Counted from the stretch's first letter, positions 9,549 to 17,778 are shown. The stretch is DNA of 64,000 nt from Cellulomonas humilata (GCF_030814415.1 NZ_JAUSVB010000001.1:992001-1056000), one strand, 5' to 3'. Made by a program: numbers and translations. The notes: generated from the letters alone by a model not told the origin.

Positions 9549-9842
9549 ATGAGCCTGCGTCAGTACGAACTCATGATCATCCTTGACCCCGAGATCGAAG
9601 AGCGCACCGTTGCTCCGTCGCTCGACAAGTACCTGACGGTCATCAAGACCGACGGTGGCACTGTCGACAAGGTCGACATCTGGGGTCGTCGTCGGCTTGC
9701 CTACGACATCCAGAAGAAGTCCGAGGGCATCTACGCCGTCATCGACTTCCACGCGACGCCCGCGACCGCCAAGGAGCTCGACCGTCAGCTCGGCCTCAAC
9801 GAGGTCGTCCTGCGGACCAAGGTCCTGCGCGCCGACGCCTGA
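9549..9842 (+). CDS. rpsF: 30S ribosomal protein S6
   Basis: 97 residues starting at ATG 9549, six bases after a strong AGAGGAGGT. A GTG at 9543 is in frame but lies within that Shine-Dalgarno sequence, so it is rejected. The ferredoxin-like S6 fold shows YELMIILDP at the start, [17 protein letters not shown] in the middle and IDFHATPAT near the end. S6 pairs with S18 on the 30S platform. First gene of the rpsF-ssb-rpsR-rplI cluster. Confidence 0.97.
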   Translation: MSLRQYELMIILDPEIEERTVAPSLDKYLTVIKTDGGTVDKVDIWGRRRLAYDIQKKSEGIYAVIDFHATPATAKELDRQLGLNEVVLRTKVLRADA

Positions 9843-9914
9843 TCTCTTGTGGGTGGCCGCATCTAGTGTGCGGTCCCACACCTTCCGACTGATCGAACGA
9901 ACGAGGAGCTGGGC

Positions 9915-10457
9915 ATGAGCGGTGAGACCGTCATCACGGTGATCGGGAACCTGACCGGGGATCCCGAGCTGCGCTTCACCCCTTCGGGGGCCGCTGTCGC
10001 GAACTTCACCGTCGCGTCCACCCCCCGTACGTTCGACCGCCAGAGCAATGAGTGGAAGGACGGCGACACGCTGTTCCTCCGCTGCTCGATCTGGCGGGAG
10101 GCGGCCGAGTCGGTCGCCGAGTCGCTCACCAAGGGCACCCGCGTCATCGTGACCGGCCGGCTCGTGCAGCGCTCGTATGAGACCCGCGAGGGCGAGAAGC
10201 GCACCGTGTACGAGCTCCAGGTCGACGAGGTCGGCCCGTCCCTGCGCTACGCCACAGCCAAGGTCACCCGGACTCAGCGTTCGGGCGGCGGGGGCGGTGG
10301 CTTCGGTGGCGGGGGCGGCGGCGGCTTCAGCAACGGTGGCGGTGGCGGCGGATTCGGTGGCTCCGGCGGCGGTGGCGGCAACCAGCAGGACGACCCGTGG
10401 GCGACGCCCGCAGGTGGTGCTGGCGGTGCCGGCTACTCCGACGAGCCCCCGTTCTGA
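9915..10457 (+). CDS. ssb: Single-stranded DNA-binding protein
   Basis: 180 residues. The OB fold spans about 1-115 ([40 protein letters not shown]), followed by a glycine-rich disordered linker (about 120-160) and the acidic tip DEPPF that recruits replication and repair partners. Being between rpsF and rpsR it is the essential replicative SSB. The GGC/GGT-rich linker DNA is a coding low-complexity tract, not a separate repeat. Confidence 0.97.
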   Translation: MSGETVITVIGNLTGDPELRFTPSGAAVANFTVASTPRTFDRQSNEWKDGDTLFLRCSIWREAAESVAESLTKGTRVIVTGRLVQRSYETREGEKRTVYELQVDEVGPSLRYATAKVTRTQRSGGGGGGFGGGGGGGFSNGGGGGGFGGSGGGGGNQQDDPWATPAGGAGGAGYSDEPPF

Positions 10458-10534
10458 TCGGCGCCTGACACTCAGACATTCCCCATCCCTGGGCACGGCA
10501 ACGCCCAGGGCTCCAGCAGACAAGGAGCACCACG

Positions 10535-10771
10535 ATGGCCAAGGCCGTGGTCCGCAAGCCGAAGAAGAAGCAGAACCCGCTCAAGGCGGCGAAGATCGAT
10601 GTCGTCGACTACAAGGACACTGCGCTGCTGCGCAAGTTCATCTCCGACCGCGGGAAGATCCGCGCTCGCCGGGTGACCGGCGTGTCCGTCCAGGAGCAGC
10701 GCGCGATCGCGCGTGCCGTCAAGAACGCCCGCGAGATGGCTCTCCTGCCGTACTCGTCGTCGGCGCGCTGA
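10535..10771 (+). CDS. rpsR: 30S ribosomal protein S18, cysteine-free form
   Basis: 78 residues preceded by AAGGAG. The conserved core is intact ([35 protein letters not shown]). The N-terminal segment reads [15 protein letters not shown], so the CxxC zinc ligands of the zinc-binding S18 form are absent. This is therefore the zinc-independent (C-minus) type sitting in the main ribosomal cluster. S18 binds S6 and the platform of the 30S subunit. Confidence 0.96.
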   Translation: MAKAVVRKPKKKQNPLKAAKIDVVDYKDTALLRKFISDRGKIRARRVTGVSVQEQRAIARAVKNAREMALLPYSSSAR

Positions 10772-10785
10772 GAAAGGGGACCATC

Positions 10786-11235
10786 ATGGCGAAGATCATC
10801 CTGACCCACGAGGTCACCGGTCTCGGTGAGCCCGGTGACGTGGTCGAGGTGAAGGACGGGTACGCCCGGAACTTCCTCGTCCCGCGCAACCTGGCGACGC
10901 CCTGGACCAAGGGCGCCGAGAAGGACGTGACCGCGATCCGCAAGGCCCGCAAGGCCCGCGAGATCGCGACGCTCGACGACGCCAAGGCGATCCGCGACTC
11001 GCTGCAGAGCAAGCCGGTCGTCGTGTCGGCCAAGGCCGGCGAGTCGGGCCGTCTGTTCGGCGCCGTCACGACCGCCGAGATCGCCGACGCGGTCAAGAAG
11101 TCCGGCGCACCGCAGATCGACAAGCGGAAGGTCGAGATCGGTCAGCCGATCAAGGCCCTCGGCGAGTACCAGGTGTCGGTCCGTCTGCACGCAGGCGTGT
11201 CCGCGACGGTGACCGTCAAGGTCGTCGCAGCCTGA
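10786..11235 (+). CDS. rplI: 50S ribosomal protein L9
   Basis: 149 residues from ATG 10786 with AAAGGGGA before it. The N-terminal domain has the L9 signature [20 protein letters not shown], then a lysine/arginine-rich connecting helix (about 40-75) and the C-terminal domain ending [11 protein letters not shown]. Last gene of the cluster, 14 bases after rpsR and followed by a strong hairpin. Confidence 0.97.
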   Translation: MAKIILTHEVTGLGEPGDVVEVKDGYARNFLVPRNLATPWTKGAEKDVTAIRKARKAREIATLDDAKAIRDSLQSKPVVVSAKAGESGRLFGAVTTAEIADAVKKSGAPQIDKRKVEIGQPIKALGEYQVSVRLHAGVSATVTVKVVAA

Positions 11236-11252
11236 CCTGAGCACCACCCAGC

Positions 11253-11285
11253 AGCGCCCCGTTCCCTTGTTGGGAGCGGGGCGCT
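11253..11285 (+). terminator. Terminator after rplI
   Basis: AGCGCCCCG (11253-11261) pairs with CGGGGCGCT (11277-11285), extended inwards by TTCCC/GGGA with a short TTGT loop. It lies 18 bases past the rplI stop and is the end of the ribosomal cluster transcript. Confidence 0.8.
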
Positions 11286-11337
11286 CCTGCGTTCAGGACC
11301 GCGACGTCCGACCACACGCTCGGACGTCACCGACGGA

Positions 11338-11443
11338 ACGTCCGCGCATTCGGTCGTCGGGACGCTCGATCCCGCGGACGTCGTGAGCCTGGCACTGTTG
11401 CGTCCGCACGATCGGTCGCTGGGACGCTCGAATGCGCGGACGT
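11338..11443. repeat. Nested inverted/direct repeat block between rplI and the MATE gene
   Basis: A perfect 15-bp inverted repeat, ACGTCCGCGCATTCG (11338-11352) and its complement (11429-11443), encloses two imperfect 44-bp direct copies of the type CGTCCGC...GGTCG...GGGACGCTCGA...GCGGACGTC. A further 9-bp inverted repeat, GACGTCCGA...TCGGACGTC, precedes it at about 11303-11328. The block sits between converging genes, so a bidirectional terminator is likely. The direct duplication is unusual for a terminator. Confidence 0.7.
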
Positions 11444-12813
11444 CAGGCTCCCGTGACCATCCAGGCTGTGCCGCGGGCACGCCAGCCGGTGGTGACGGCG
11501 CGGGCCAGCATGAAGACGCCCGCGAACGCCGCCCACAGCCACGCCAGACCCGCAGCGCCCGGCGGGGCGGCCTCGCGGACGGCCAGTGCGAACGGCACGT
11601 AGACCACCAGCGTGGCCATGCCGGCCCAGGCGAGGAACCGACCGTCGCCGGCGCCGATGAGCACGCCGTCGAGGACGAACACCCAGCCGGCCATCGGCAT
11701 CGTCACGGCAGCGACGACGAGGGCGGCGACGGCGGCTGCTCGGACGTCGTCGGCCGACGTGAAGAGCGGGACGTAGACCCACGAGAGCCCGCCGACGAGG
11801 AGGCCGAGCGCGGCGCCGGCCCCGACACCCCACTGGAGCGTCCGCCGCAGCACCGCGCGGACGCGGGGGACGTCGGCGGCGCCCAGGCCGTGGCCGATCA
11901 GGGCCTGTGCGGCGATGGCGAGGGCGTCGAGCGCGAACGCGGCGAGCCCCCAGACGGCGTTGACCACCTGGTGACCGGCGAGCTCGACCGCCCCGAGACC
12001 GGTGGCCACCCACACGGTCAGAATGATGGCGAGCCGCAGCGACAGCGTGCGGACGAACAGGGGTGTCCCAGCGCGCGCGTTGGCCCAGATGCCCCCGGCG
12101 GCCGGGCGGAGCTGGGCTCCCGAGCCACGCGCACCGCGGACGACGACCACGGTGAGTGCCACGGCCATCGCCAGCTGCGTGACGGCGGTGCCGAGCCCGG
12201 AGCCGGCGATCCCCATGCCCACGCCGTAGACGAGCACCACGTTGAGCACGGCGTTGACGACGGCACCGGCCGCGGCGACGACCAGCGGCGTGCGGGTGTC
12301 CAGCAGCCCGCGCAGGGCGCCGGTGGACGCGAGGACCAGGAGCATGCCGGGGAGGCCCGGCGCCGACCAGCGCAGGTAGGTCACGGCCTGCTGTGCGACC
12401 TCGTCGGAAGCCCCGAGGGCCTCGATCAGCCACGGCGCGCTGAGCCACGTGACGGTGGCCAGCACGATGCCGAGACCGAGCGCGAGCCACATCCCGTCGA
12501 CGCCGACCTGGAGCGCACCCGCGCGGTCGCCTGATCCGAGCCGTCGGGCGACGGCCGCTGTCGTCGCGTAGGCGAGGAAGACGCAGAGCCCGATGACGGT
12601 CATCAGGACGGTCGACGCGAGCGCCAGGCCGGCCAGCGGGGCGGTCCCCAGGTGGCCGACGACGGCGGAGTCGACGAGCACGAAGAGCGGCTCGGCCACC
12701 AGAGCACCCAGCGCCGGGACGGCGAGGGCCAGTATCTGGCGGTCGATGCCGGGCGGTCGATGTCCGACAGATGAAATCGCAGCCAACCTTTCTCGAATCC
12801 ACAGCAGGTGCAC
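11443..12813 (-). CDS. MATE family efflux transporter
   Basis: 456-residue membrane protein with about 12 hydrophobic helices in two related halves. MATE features: an N-terminal ALAVPALGALVAEPLFVLVDSAVVGHLG and later NVVLVYGVGMGIAGSGLGTA. MATE proteins export cationic drugs against Na+ or H+. I chose GTG 12813, which has GGAA seven bases upstream; a TTG at 12786 is the alternative. Upstream in-frame sequence extends further but lacks protein-like composition. Divergent from dnaB. Confidence 0.87.
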   Translation of the reverse strand: MHLLWIRERLAAISSVGHRPPGIDRQILALAVPALGALVAEPLFVLVDSAVVGHLGTAPLAGLALASTVLMTVIGLCVFLAYATTAAVARRLGSGDRAGALQVGVDGMWLALGLGIVLATVTWLSAPWLIEALGASDEVAQQAVTYLRWSAPGLPGMLLVLASTGALRGLLDTRTPLVVAAAGAVVNAVLNVVLVYGVGMGIAGSGLGTAVTQLAMAVALTVVVVRGARGSGAQLRPAAGGIWANARAGTPLFVRTLSLRLAIILTVWVATGLGAVELAGHQVVNAVWGLAAFALDALAIAAQALIGHGLGAADVPRVRAVLRRTLQWGVGAGAALGLLVGGLSWVYVPLFTSADDVRAAAVAALVVAAVTMPMAGWVFVLDGVLIGAGDGRFLAWAGMATLVVYVPFALAVREAAPPGAAGLAWLWAAFAGVFMLARAVTTGWRARGTAWMVTGA

Positions 12814-12860
12814 AGCGTTCCTGCGGGTGACAAGCGGATCGGAGGCGAAGTTCACCCCTC

Positions 12861-12967
12861 TGTCCACACCCCTGTCCACGGACTGTGGACAGAATCGGAC
12901 GTGATCCACAGCCTCGCTCACAGTAGGTGAGGGCTCGCTCCACAGAAGTCCGAAGGTTGCCCACAGG
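12861..12967. promoter_or_regulatory. Cluster of DnaA-box-like sites upstream of dnaB
   Basis: Within about 110 bases: TGTCCACA (12861), TGTCCACG (12873), TGTGGACA (12884), TGATCCACA (12902-12910, one mismatch to TTATCCACA), TCCACAG (near 12939) and CCCACAG (near 12960). Sites occur on both strands and lie between the divergent MATE and dnaB genes. High-GC actinobacteria use TTGTCCACA-type DnaA boxes (established knowledge). A regulatory or titration role is inferred. Confidence 0.5.
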
Positions 12968-13111
12968 GCGTTCCGACGCGTTTGGACGACGGCCCCGCGG
13001 ACGCCTAACGTCGCGAGTGCGAGGACCCGATGCTGCGCCTGGGAACTCGTCTGGGCGCGGATGTCAGACCCCCCATGGAACATGTGTTCGGATGACGACG
13101 ATGGGGATCAA

Positions 13112-14488
13112 GTGACGATCGAGGACCTCGAGTACGGCGCGCCGTCCGGGACCAACCGCGGTGGCGGCGGCTACGACCGCACCCCGCCGCAGGACCTCGA
13201 CGCCGAGCGCAGCGTGCTCGGCGGCATGATGATCTCCAAGGACGCGATCGCCGACGTCGTCGAGCAGATCCGCGGGACCGACTTCTACCGCCCGGCGCAC
13301 GAGGTCGTGTACGACGCGATCATCGACCTCTACGGCCGCGGCGAACCGGCCGACGCCATCACGGTCGCGGACGAGCTGACCAAGCGCGGCGAGATCCAGC
13401 GCATCGGCGGCGCGCCCTACCTGCACACCCTCATCTCGTCGGTCCCCACCGCCGCGAACGCCGGCTACTACGCGCGGATCGTGCGCGAGCGGTCGGTCCT
13501 CCGCAAGCTCGTCGAGGCCGGCACCCGCATCGTCCAGCTCGGCTACGGCACCGACGGCGGGGACGTCGACGAGATCGTGAACAACGCGCAGGCCGAGGTC
13601 TACGCCGTCACCGAGCGCCGGTCGTCGGAGGACTACCTGATCCTCGGCGACATCATCGGCGGCGCGGTCGACGAGATCGAGGCCGCCGGCCACCGCGGCG
13701 AGGGCATGATCGGCGTCCCGACGGGGTTCTCGGACCTGGATAGATTGACCAATGGACTGCACCCCGGGCAAATGATTGTTCTGGCTGCGAGGCCCGCAAT
13801 TGGCAAATCAACCATGGGAATTGATATTGCACGATCGGCGTCGATCAAGCACAACATGACGTCCGTCGTGTTCTCGCTCGAGATGAGCCGCAACGAGATC
13901 ACGATGCGTCTGCTCTCCGCCGAGGCGCGCGTGCACCTGCAGAAGCTGCGGAACGGCCAGATGGGCGAGGACGACTGGGCCAAGATCGCCGCAACCATGG
14001 GCAAGATCTCCGAGGCGCCGCTCTTCATCGACGACTCGCCGAACATGTCGCTGATGGAGATCCGCGCCAAGTGCCGGCGGCTCAAGCAGAAGCACGACCT
14101 CAAGCTCGTGGTCATCGACTACCTGCAGCTGATGTCCTCCGGGAAGCGCGTCGAGTCCCGTCAGCAGGAGGTCTCCGAGTTCTCCCGAGCGCTCAAGCTG
14201 CTGGCCAAGGAGCTCGAGGTCCCCGTCATCGCCATCTCGCAGCTGAATCGTGGCGCCGAGCAGCGCACCGACAAGCGGCCGCAGATGAGCGACCTGCGTG
14301 AGTCGGGATCGATCGAGCAGGACGCCGACATCGTCATCCTGCTGCACCGCGAGGACGCCTACGAGAAGGAGTCACCCCGCGCCGGCGAGGCCGACGTGAT
14401 CGTGGCCAAGCACCGAAACGGACCGACCGACACGCTCGTCGTGGCATTCCAGGGGCATTACTCGCGCTTCGTGGACATGCAGGCCTGA
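13112..14488 (+). CDS. dnaB: Replicative DNA helicase DnaB
   Basis: Hexameric helicase that unwinds the fork. From GTG 13112 (GGGGA upstream) it has 458 residues; an ATG at 13061 is an alternative. The N-terminal primase-interacting domain starts PPQDLDAERSVLGGMM. The RecA-like domain has Walker A ARPAIGKST (about 226-234), FSLEMS, Walker B VVIDYLQLM, and the arginine-finger region SDLRESGSIEQDAD. No intein is present. Codons 210-241 (13739-13834), exactly around the P-loop, are AT-ending in 18 of 32 cases, while the flanks are almost wholly G/C-ending, so this stretch has a different history. Confidence 0.95.
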   Translation: MTIEDLEYGAPSGTNRGGGGYDRTPPQDLDAERSVLGGMMISKDAIADVVEQIRGTDFYRPAHEVVYDAIIDLYGRGEPADAITVADELTKRGEIQRIGGAPYLHTLISSVPTAANAGYYARIVRERSVLRKLVEAGTRIVQLGYGTDGGDVDEIVNNAQAEVYAVTERRSSEDYLILGDIIGGAVDEIEAAGHRGEGMIGVPTGFSDLDRLTNGLHPGQMIVLAARPAIGKSTMGIDIARSASIKHNMTSVVFSLEMSRNEITMRLLSAEARVHLQKLRNGQMGEDDWAKIAATMGKISEAPLFIDDSPNMSLMEIRAKCRRLKQKHDLKLVVIDYLQLMSSGKRVESRQQEVSEFSRALKLLAKELEVPVIAISQLNRGAEQRTDKRPQMSDLRESGSIEQDADIVILLHREDAYEKESPRAGEADVIVAKHRNGPTDTLVVAFQGHYSRFVDMQA

Positions 14489-14502
14489 CGCTCGTTGTCT
14501 GC

Positions 14503-14536
14503 TGTCGAGATGTCGAGACGTCGAGATACTTTGACT
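14503..14536 (-). repeat. Shortened copy of the 51-bp intergenic element (inverted)
   Basis: The + strand reads TGTCGAGATG (14503-14512), then ACTTTGACT (14528-14536). These are the two ends of the complement of the 51-bp element found at 24201-24251, with the middle shortened by about 17 bases. It lies 15 bases after the dnaB stop, at the left edge of the accessory region. The remaining intergenic DNA to 14618 is less GC-rich than its surroundings and holds only short inverted repeats (CGGGT/ACCCG, GGTT/AACC). Confidence 0.4.
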
Positions 14537-14618
14537 ATTCGGGTCTCCAAGTTTAACTACCCGACTGGCGCGGCTGTCGAAGTGCAAGGTTCTCGGACTA
14601 ACCGACCCGGTGGTTCAA

Positions 14619-15488
14619 CTACGCGATATGTCCCGGTTCCGGATCGAGCCGGGTGTGCCCTGGTCGGTACAGACCCAGGTCGTCGAACGACGCGACGAGT
14701 CCCTCGACGTGAGGGCCCCGTGCGAACGCGTCCGCGACCGCCATGACCCTGTCGTCCGACCCTTCGATCGCGACGCCAACCCCGGCGTACTCCAGCATCT
14801 CCAGGTCGTTGATGCCGTCTCCGAACGCGATGACATCGCTTCGCTCAGCCGCGAGGTGTCGTTGGACCAGCTCGATCCCGAGGGCCTTGTGGACGTCGAT
14901 CAGGTACAGCTCGCCGGCAAAGTCGTGGGCCTCGACGATCGAGCTGGGCACGAATCCCACCCTCGGCCCCAGCGAGCTCAGCAGCTCGGTCCACGGTGCC
15001 GTTGCCGCCAGGTAGGTGACCTTGGCGAACGAGACTTCCGAGAGGTCCTCGAGCATCCGGAGCGCGCGGAGGAAGTCGTCGGCGCCATGCTGCTCCTGGC
15101 CGCCCCCTGGTCCGAGCAGCGCCCTCAACCGGTCGTCTACGCCGGGCGGTCCGTACAGCGCCTCCGGCGCTTCGAGGACGAACGCCGCGTCGTGCTCGAC
15201 CAGGAGCGACACCACCCGTCGGGCCAGGTCACCAGGGAAGCGGCGATCCATGAGCAGGTTCCCGTCGACCTCGACATAGCACCCTGCCGAGGCGACCAGG
15301 CCGTCGAAGCCGACGTCGAGGATGCCGGTCGGCAGCAGCGCCTTGGAGCGGCCGGTGCACAGGAAGACGCGGTGGCCGGCCGCCCTCACCCGGCGCACGG
15401 CGTCTTCGTGACCCGGTGGCACCACTCCGTGCACCGCGTAGGTGCCGTCGATGTCGAGGAAGACGAGCTTGCTCCGCACGGGGCTCAT
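14619..15488 (-). CDS. HAD-superfamily (Cof-type) phosphatase
   Basis: 289 residues from ATG 15488. Motif I is LVFLDIDGTYAV (nucleophile and acid Asp pair), motif II is FLCTGRS, and motifs III/IV include VHKALGIELVQ with VIAFGDGINDLEML. The large central insertion is the type II cap of the Cof/sucrose-phosphatase group. Members hydrolyse small phosphosugars or pyridoxal phosphate; the substrate is not predictable. Neighbours are unrelated, and a 51-bp element lies about 75 bases before its start. Confidence 0.88.
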   Translation of the reverse strand: MSPVRSKLVFLDIDGTYAVHGVVPPGHEDAVRRVRAAGHRVFLCTGRSKALLPTGILDVGFDGLVASAGCYVEVDGNLLMDRRFPGDLARRVVSLLVEHDAAFVLEAPEALYGPPGVDDRLRALLGPGGGQEQHGADDFLRALRMLEDLSEVSFAKVTYLAATAPWTELLSSLGPRVGFVPSSIVEAHDFAGELYLIDVHKALGIELVQRHLAAERSDVIAFGDGINDLEMLEYAGVGVAIEGSDDRVMAVADAFARGPHVEGLVASFDDLGLYRPGHTRLDPEPGHIA

Positions 15489-15561
15489 GGCTGGCACGGG
15501 CCCATGGTCGCAAGAATTCCGGCCGACGCCGGACTTGACCAGCCGGGCTGGGACCAGCCGA

Positions 15562-15612
15562 CCGGTCAAGGTACGACGCTCAGCCGCGGCCAATCCGTCG
15601 TACATCTCGACA
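15562..15612 (+). repeat. 51-bp intergenic element, copy A
   Basis: Starts CCGGTCAAGGTACGACGCTC and ends with the palindrome-like CGTCGTACATCTCGACA. It aligns without gaps to copies at 17033, 24201, 25945, 26782, 28010 and 29905, all in this orientation. It lies between the divergent starts of the HAD gene and the next gene. Confidence 0.85.
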
Positions 15613-15640
15613 GTCATATGGCCACCGAGCCAGAGGCGGG

Positions 15641-16390
15641 ATGATCTGCGGCATGAGCTCACGCCCGGACTGGCTGGCGCGCTACGGCGCTGGGGATCAC
15701 CACGGGGTCTGGCGTGAGCTGGGCAGGCTCGGCGACCGCGTCCGCGAACCTGCATACGCGGGGGAAGCGCAAGAGGTGTGCGACGAGTGGGCCCGGCGGG
15801 TGCGGATCAACCTGGACCGCATCATCCAGCGGCTGGCCGATCAGGGCTACCGCTTCCAGGTGAACGACGACACTCAGACGCCCGTGGTGCCCTGGACCCC
15901 GCCGAGCTCGAGCGCCGAGGAGCACGTGCGGTGGCTGGAGGCGACGTTCGGCCCAGTCCCGATGACGGTCTCGTCGTGGGTGCGGGTCGTCGGCGACGTC
16001 TGGCTGGTCGGGACGCACCCGCGGTGGCCCGACGCGTCCGCGGCCGACCCCTTCGTCCTGGAGATCGAGGGCACGCGGTGCCCGGGGGACGACATGCGCG
16101 CGTACCTCGTGGGCGAGCGAGAGGCGTGGGAGGAGTACTCCGACGGCGAGCCGTTCCAGCTCCCCGTGTCGCCCGACGCGCTGCACAAGGACAACGTGAG
16201 CGGCGGACCGCCCTACGGCATCGTCCTCCCCGACTCCGGCGCGGTCGGCCGCATCGTCGCCGCTGAGGAGATGTCGTTCGTCGACTACGTCCGTCTGGCC
16301 CTCGACCTGGGCGGGTTCCCGGGCTGCACCAACCAGGACAGGGAGGGGCCTGTGATCAGCTCCTTGCGGGCGAGACTCCTCCCCTTGTGA
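15641..16390 (+). CDS. Conserved hypothetical protein
   Basis: 249 residues from ATG 15641 with GAGGCGGG upstream; a second ATG at 15653 is possible. The protein is soluble and rich in Trp, Pro and acidic residues: PSSSAEEHVRWLEATFGPVP, VGDVWLVGTHPRWP, DPFVLEIEG, and a C-terminal ISGGPPYGI-like segment followed by FVDYVRLALDLGGFPG. The overall pattern resembles uncharacterised single-domain proteins often found next to SMI1/KNR4-like genes, but I do not recognise a family with certainty. It stands alone between copies A and B of the 51-bp element. Confidence 0.75.
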   Translation: MICGMSSRPDWLARYGAGDHHGVWRELGRLGDRVREPAYAGEAQEVCDEWARRVRINLDRIIQRLADQGYRFQVNDDTQTPVVPWTPPSSSAEEHVRWLEATFGPVPMTVSSWVRVVGDVWLVGTHPRWPDASAADPFVLEIEGTRCPGDDMRAYLVGEREAWEEYSDGEPFQLPVSPDALHKDNVSGGPPYGIVLPDSGAVGRIVAAEEMSFVDYVRLALDLGGFPGCTNQDREGPVISSLRARLLPL

Positions 16391-16454
16391 CGTGCAGGAG
16401 TCGGCCGCGCGTCGCGGGCGACTCGGCCGAGACCGCCGGCGGTTGCCAGACGTA

Positions 16455-16940
16455 TCACGAGGGCGGGTCGGGCTCACCCAGGACGCGGGCGACTGCGAGC
16501 ATGCCGCTGAGCGCGTCGCGGTCCTGCTGCTGGGCCCGCAGTACGGGTTCCCCGCCGACGTGCTCGAGTGCTGCTGAGACGAAACCTGGCGATCCATCCG
16601 CGGGGGCGTTTGCTATGTACGCCCGCAGAGCCGGAGCCGCAGACGCGCCAAGAACCACGCACGCGGTGGCGAGCGCCGGCGCCGTCAAGCTCCCGGCGGA
16701 GGTCCGCATGCTCTGGGCGAGCCCGTCACCGACCTGCTCGTGAGGAAACGTCAACGAGTACCAGGCACCCATCACGCGCTCACGCCAGGAGTCGTGGAGC
16801 AGCCGCAGGACCTGCTCCAGCGTCACGCCCGATGCGGCGGCCCGGACCGCAGCCAGCGATGCAGGGTCCGCGGACGTCGCGTTGAGCCCCATCATCTTCA
16901 GGTAGAACGGCTGAACCTTGGCCGCCACGAACTCGTCCAC
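16455..16940 (-). CDS. Hypothetical protein, DUF6000-like
   Basis: 161 residues, mostly helical. It has VQPFYLKMMG near the start, then SWRERVMGAWYSLTF and VGDGLAQSMRTSAG, and later VSAALEHVGG. The WRER...AW and GDGLxxSM spacing resembles DUF6000 proteins, a family without known function often found in immunity or polymorphic-toxin neighbourhoods. The assignment is tentative. No partner toxin is visible next to it; 51-bp element copy B follows upstream of its start. Confidence 0.65.
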   Translation of the reverse strand: MDEFVAAKVQPFYLKMMGLNATSADPASLAAVRAAASGVTLEQVLRLLHDSWRERVMGAWYSLTFPHEQVGDGLAQSMRTSAGSLTAPALATACVVLGASAAPALRAYIANAPADGSPGFVSAALEHVGGEPVLRAQQQDRDALSGMLAVARVLGEPDPPS

Positions 16941-17032
16941 GGCGTGATCCTAGGTGCTCCCCGAGGCCGCCCGACGGACCGTCTGATCAACACGCCATCC
17001 CCTACTTTGCCGCCGGCTCAGTGTGAAGCCCT

Positions 17033-17083
17033 CCGGTCAAAGTGCGCCGCTCGAGCGCGGCCACTGTGTCGTGCACCTCGACA
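17033..17083 (+). repeat. 51-bp intergenic element, copy B
   Basis: Begins CCGGTCAAAGTGCGCCGCTC and ends TGTCGTGCACCTCGACA, a perfect 5-bp inverted repeat (TGTCG/CGACA) with a 7-base loop. Same length and orientation as the other full copies. It fills the gap between two minus-strand genes. Confidence 0.85.
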
Positions 17084-17165
17084 CCAAGAGGCCACGAACT
17101 CGCGGAGCGCGTCGTGACCTCTTGGTGCATTCCGGCGTGATGACGGGAGCGGGTGGTACGAGCCT

Positions 17166-17369
17166 CTACCGCCGGCGGGAGCTCCCCCCACGCCCCCGCC
17201 AGCCGCCGTTCACCGGCGACGAGCCGCCGACTCCTCCCAGGTGCAGCGCGAGGAAGAACAGACCGGCAAACATCAGCGTCTGTGGGGTGAAGGCGTCCCC
17301 GAGGTTCGCCTCGAGGAGGTCGAGGAGCAGGGCGAGGGCGAAGATCGCGGCAGCGACGAGCGCGAGCAT
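17166..17369 (-). CDS. Small two-helix membrane protein
   Basis: 67 residues from ATG 17369, chosen for GGAG five bases upstream. Two hydrophobic segments (MLALVAAAIFALALLLDLL and TLMFAGLFFLALHLGGVG) are joined by a short acidic loop, with a basic Arg/Gly-rich tail. Very similar small membrane proteins of unknown role are common in actinobacteria. No operon partner. Confidence 0.65.
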   Translation of the reverse strand: MLALVAAAIFALALLLDLLEANLGDAFTPQTLMFAGLFFLALHLGGVGGSSPVNGGWRGRGGSSRRR

Positions 17370-17778
17370 GGGCACTCCAAGGGAAGGGGTCCGGCGAGCC
17401 TGCCGGAGGGTGTGATGCTTCCGGTGATTCGAAAGCACCCGGATCATGGCGCACGGTCACGACGACCGCGAGTGGAGAAGGGTTTCGTGGGCTCGAGGGA
17501 CTCAGTCGGGACGCGCGGTGATCGGAGACGTGGAGCCGCCCCGGCCGCTACATTCACGTCAGCCGCGGACGTCGGCAGCGAGCGGAGGTCCTCGTGGGAC
17601 TCGGTGCCCGTCGACGACGGAGCACGTCGGTTCAAGGCGCGAGCACCTCGCGAGCTGTGGGCGACGCGGGATCGGGGCGGAGTGCCTCGGGCCTGACGAG
17701 CGTGGTCGCCACGATCCTCGTGTGTGCGCTGCTCCCCGTCGACGCACCTCGCGGGGAGCGGGCGCGCAGGCTGCAGGA
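17370..17778. other. 409-base gap without a convincing gene
   Basis: Several open frames cross this stretch, but none has a good start with a Shine-Dalgarno sequence or protein-like composition. The next membrane-protein gene may start somewhat earlier than I place it. I see no repeat or RNA here. Confidence 0.5.

Noticed and set aside
10285..10410. Tandem GGC/GGT repeat as an independent element
   Set aside because: It encodes the glycine-rich linker of SSB, a normal low-complexity coding tract.
12861..12967. Chromosomal replication origin
   Set aside because: DnaA-box-like sites are present, but dnaA, dnaN and an AT-rich unwinding region are absent; actinobacterial oriC lies between dnaA and dnaN.
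13112..14488. Intein in dnaB
   Set aside because: The helicase frame is continuous with all motifs adjacent. Only an unusual codon tract remains at the P-loop.
17446..17778. Longer N-terminus for the small membrane protein at 17779
   Set aside because: The extension is Arg/Pro/Ser-rich without protein-like character and would overlap the likely promoter region.
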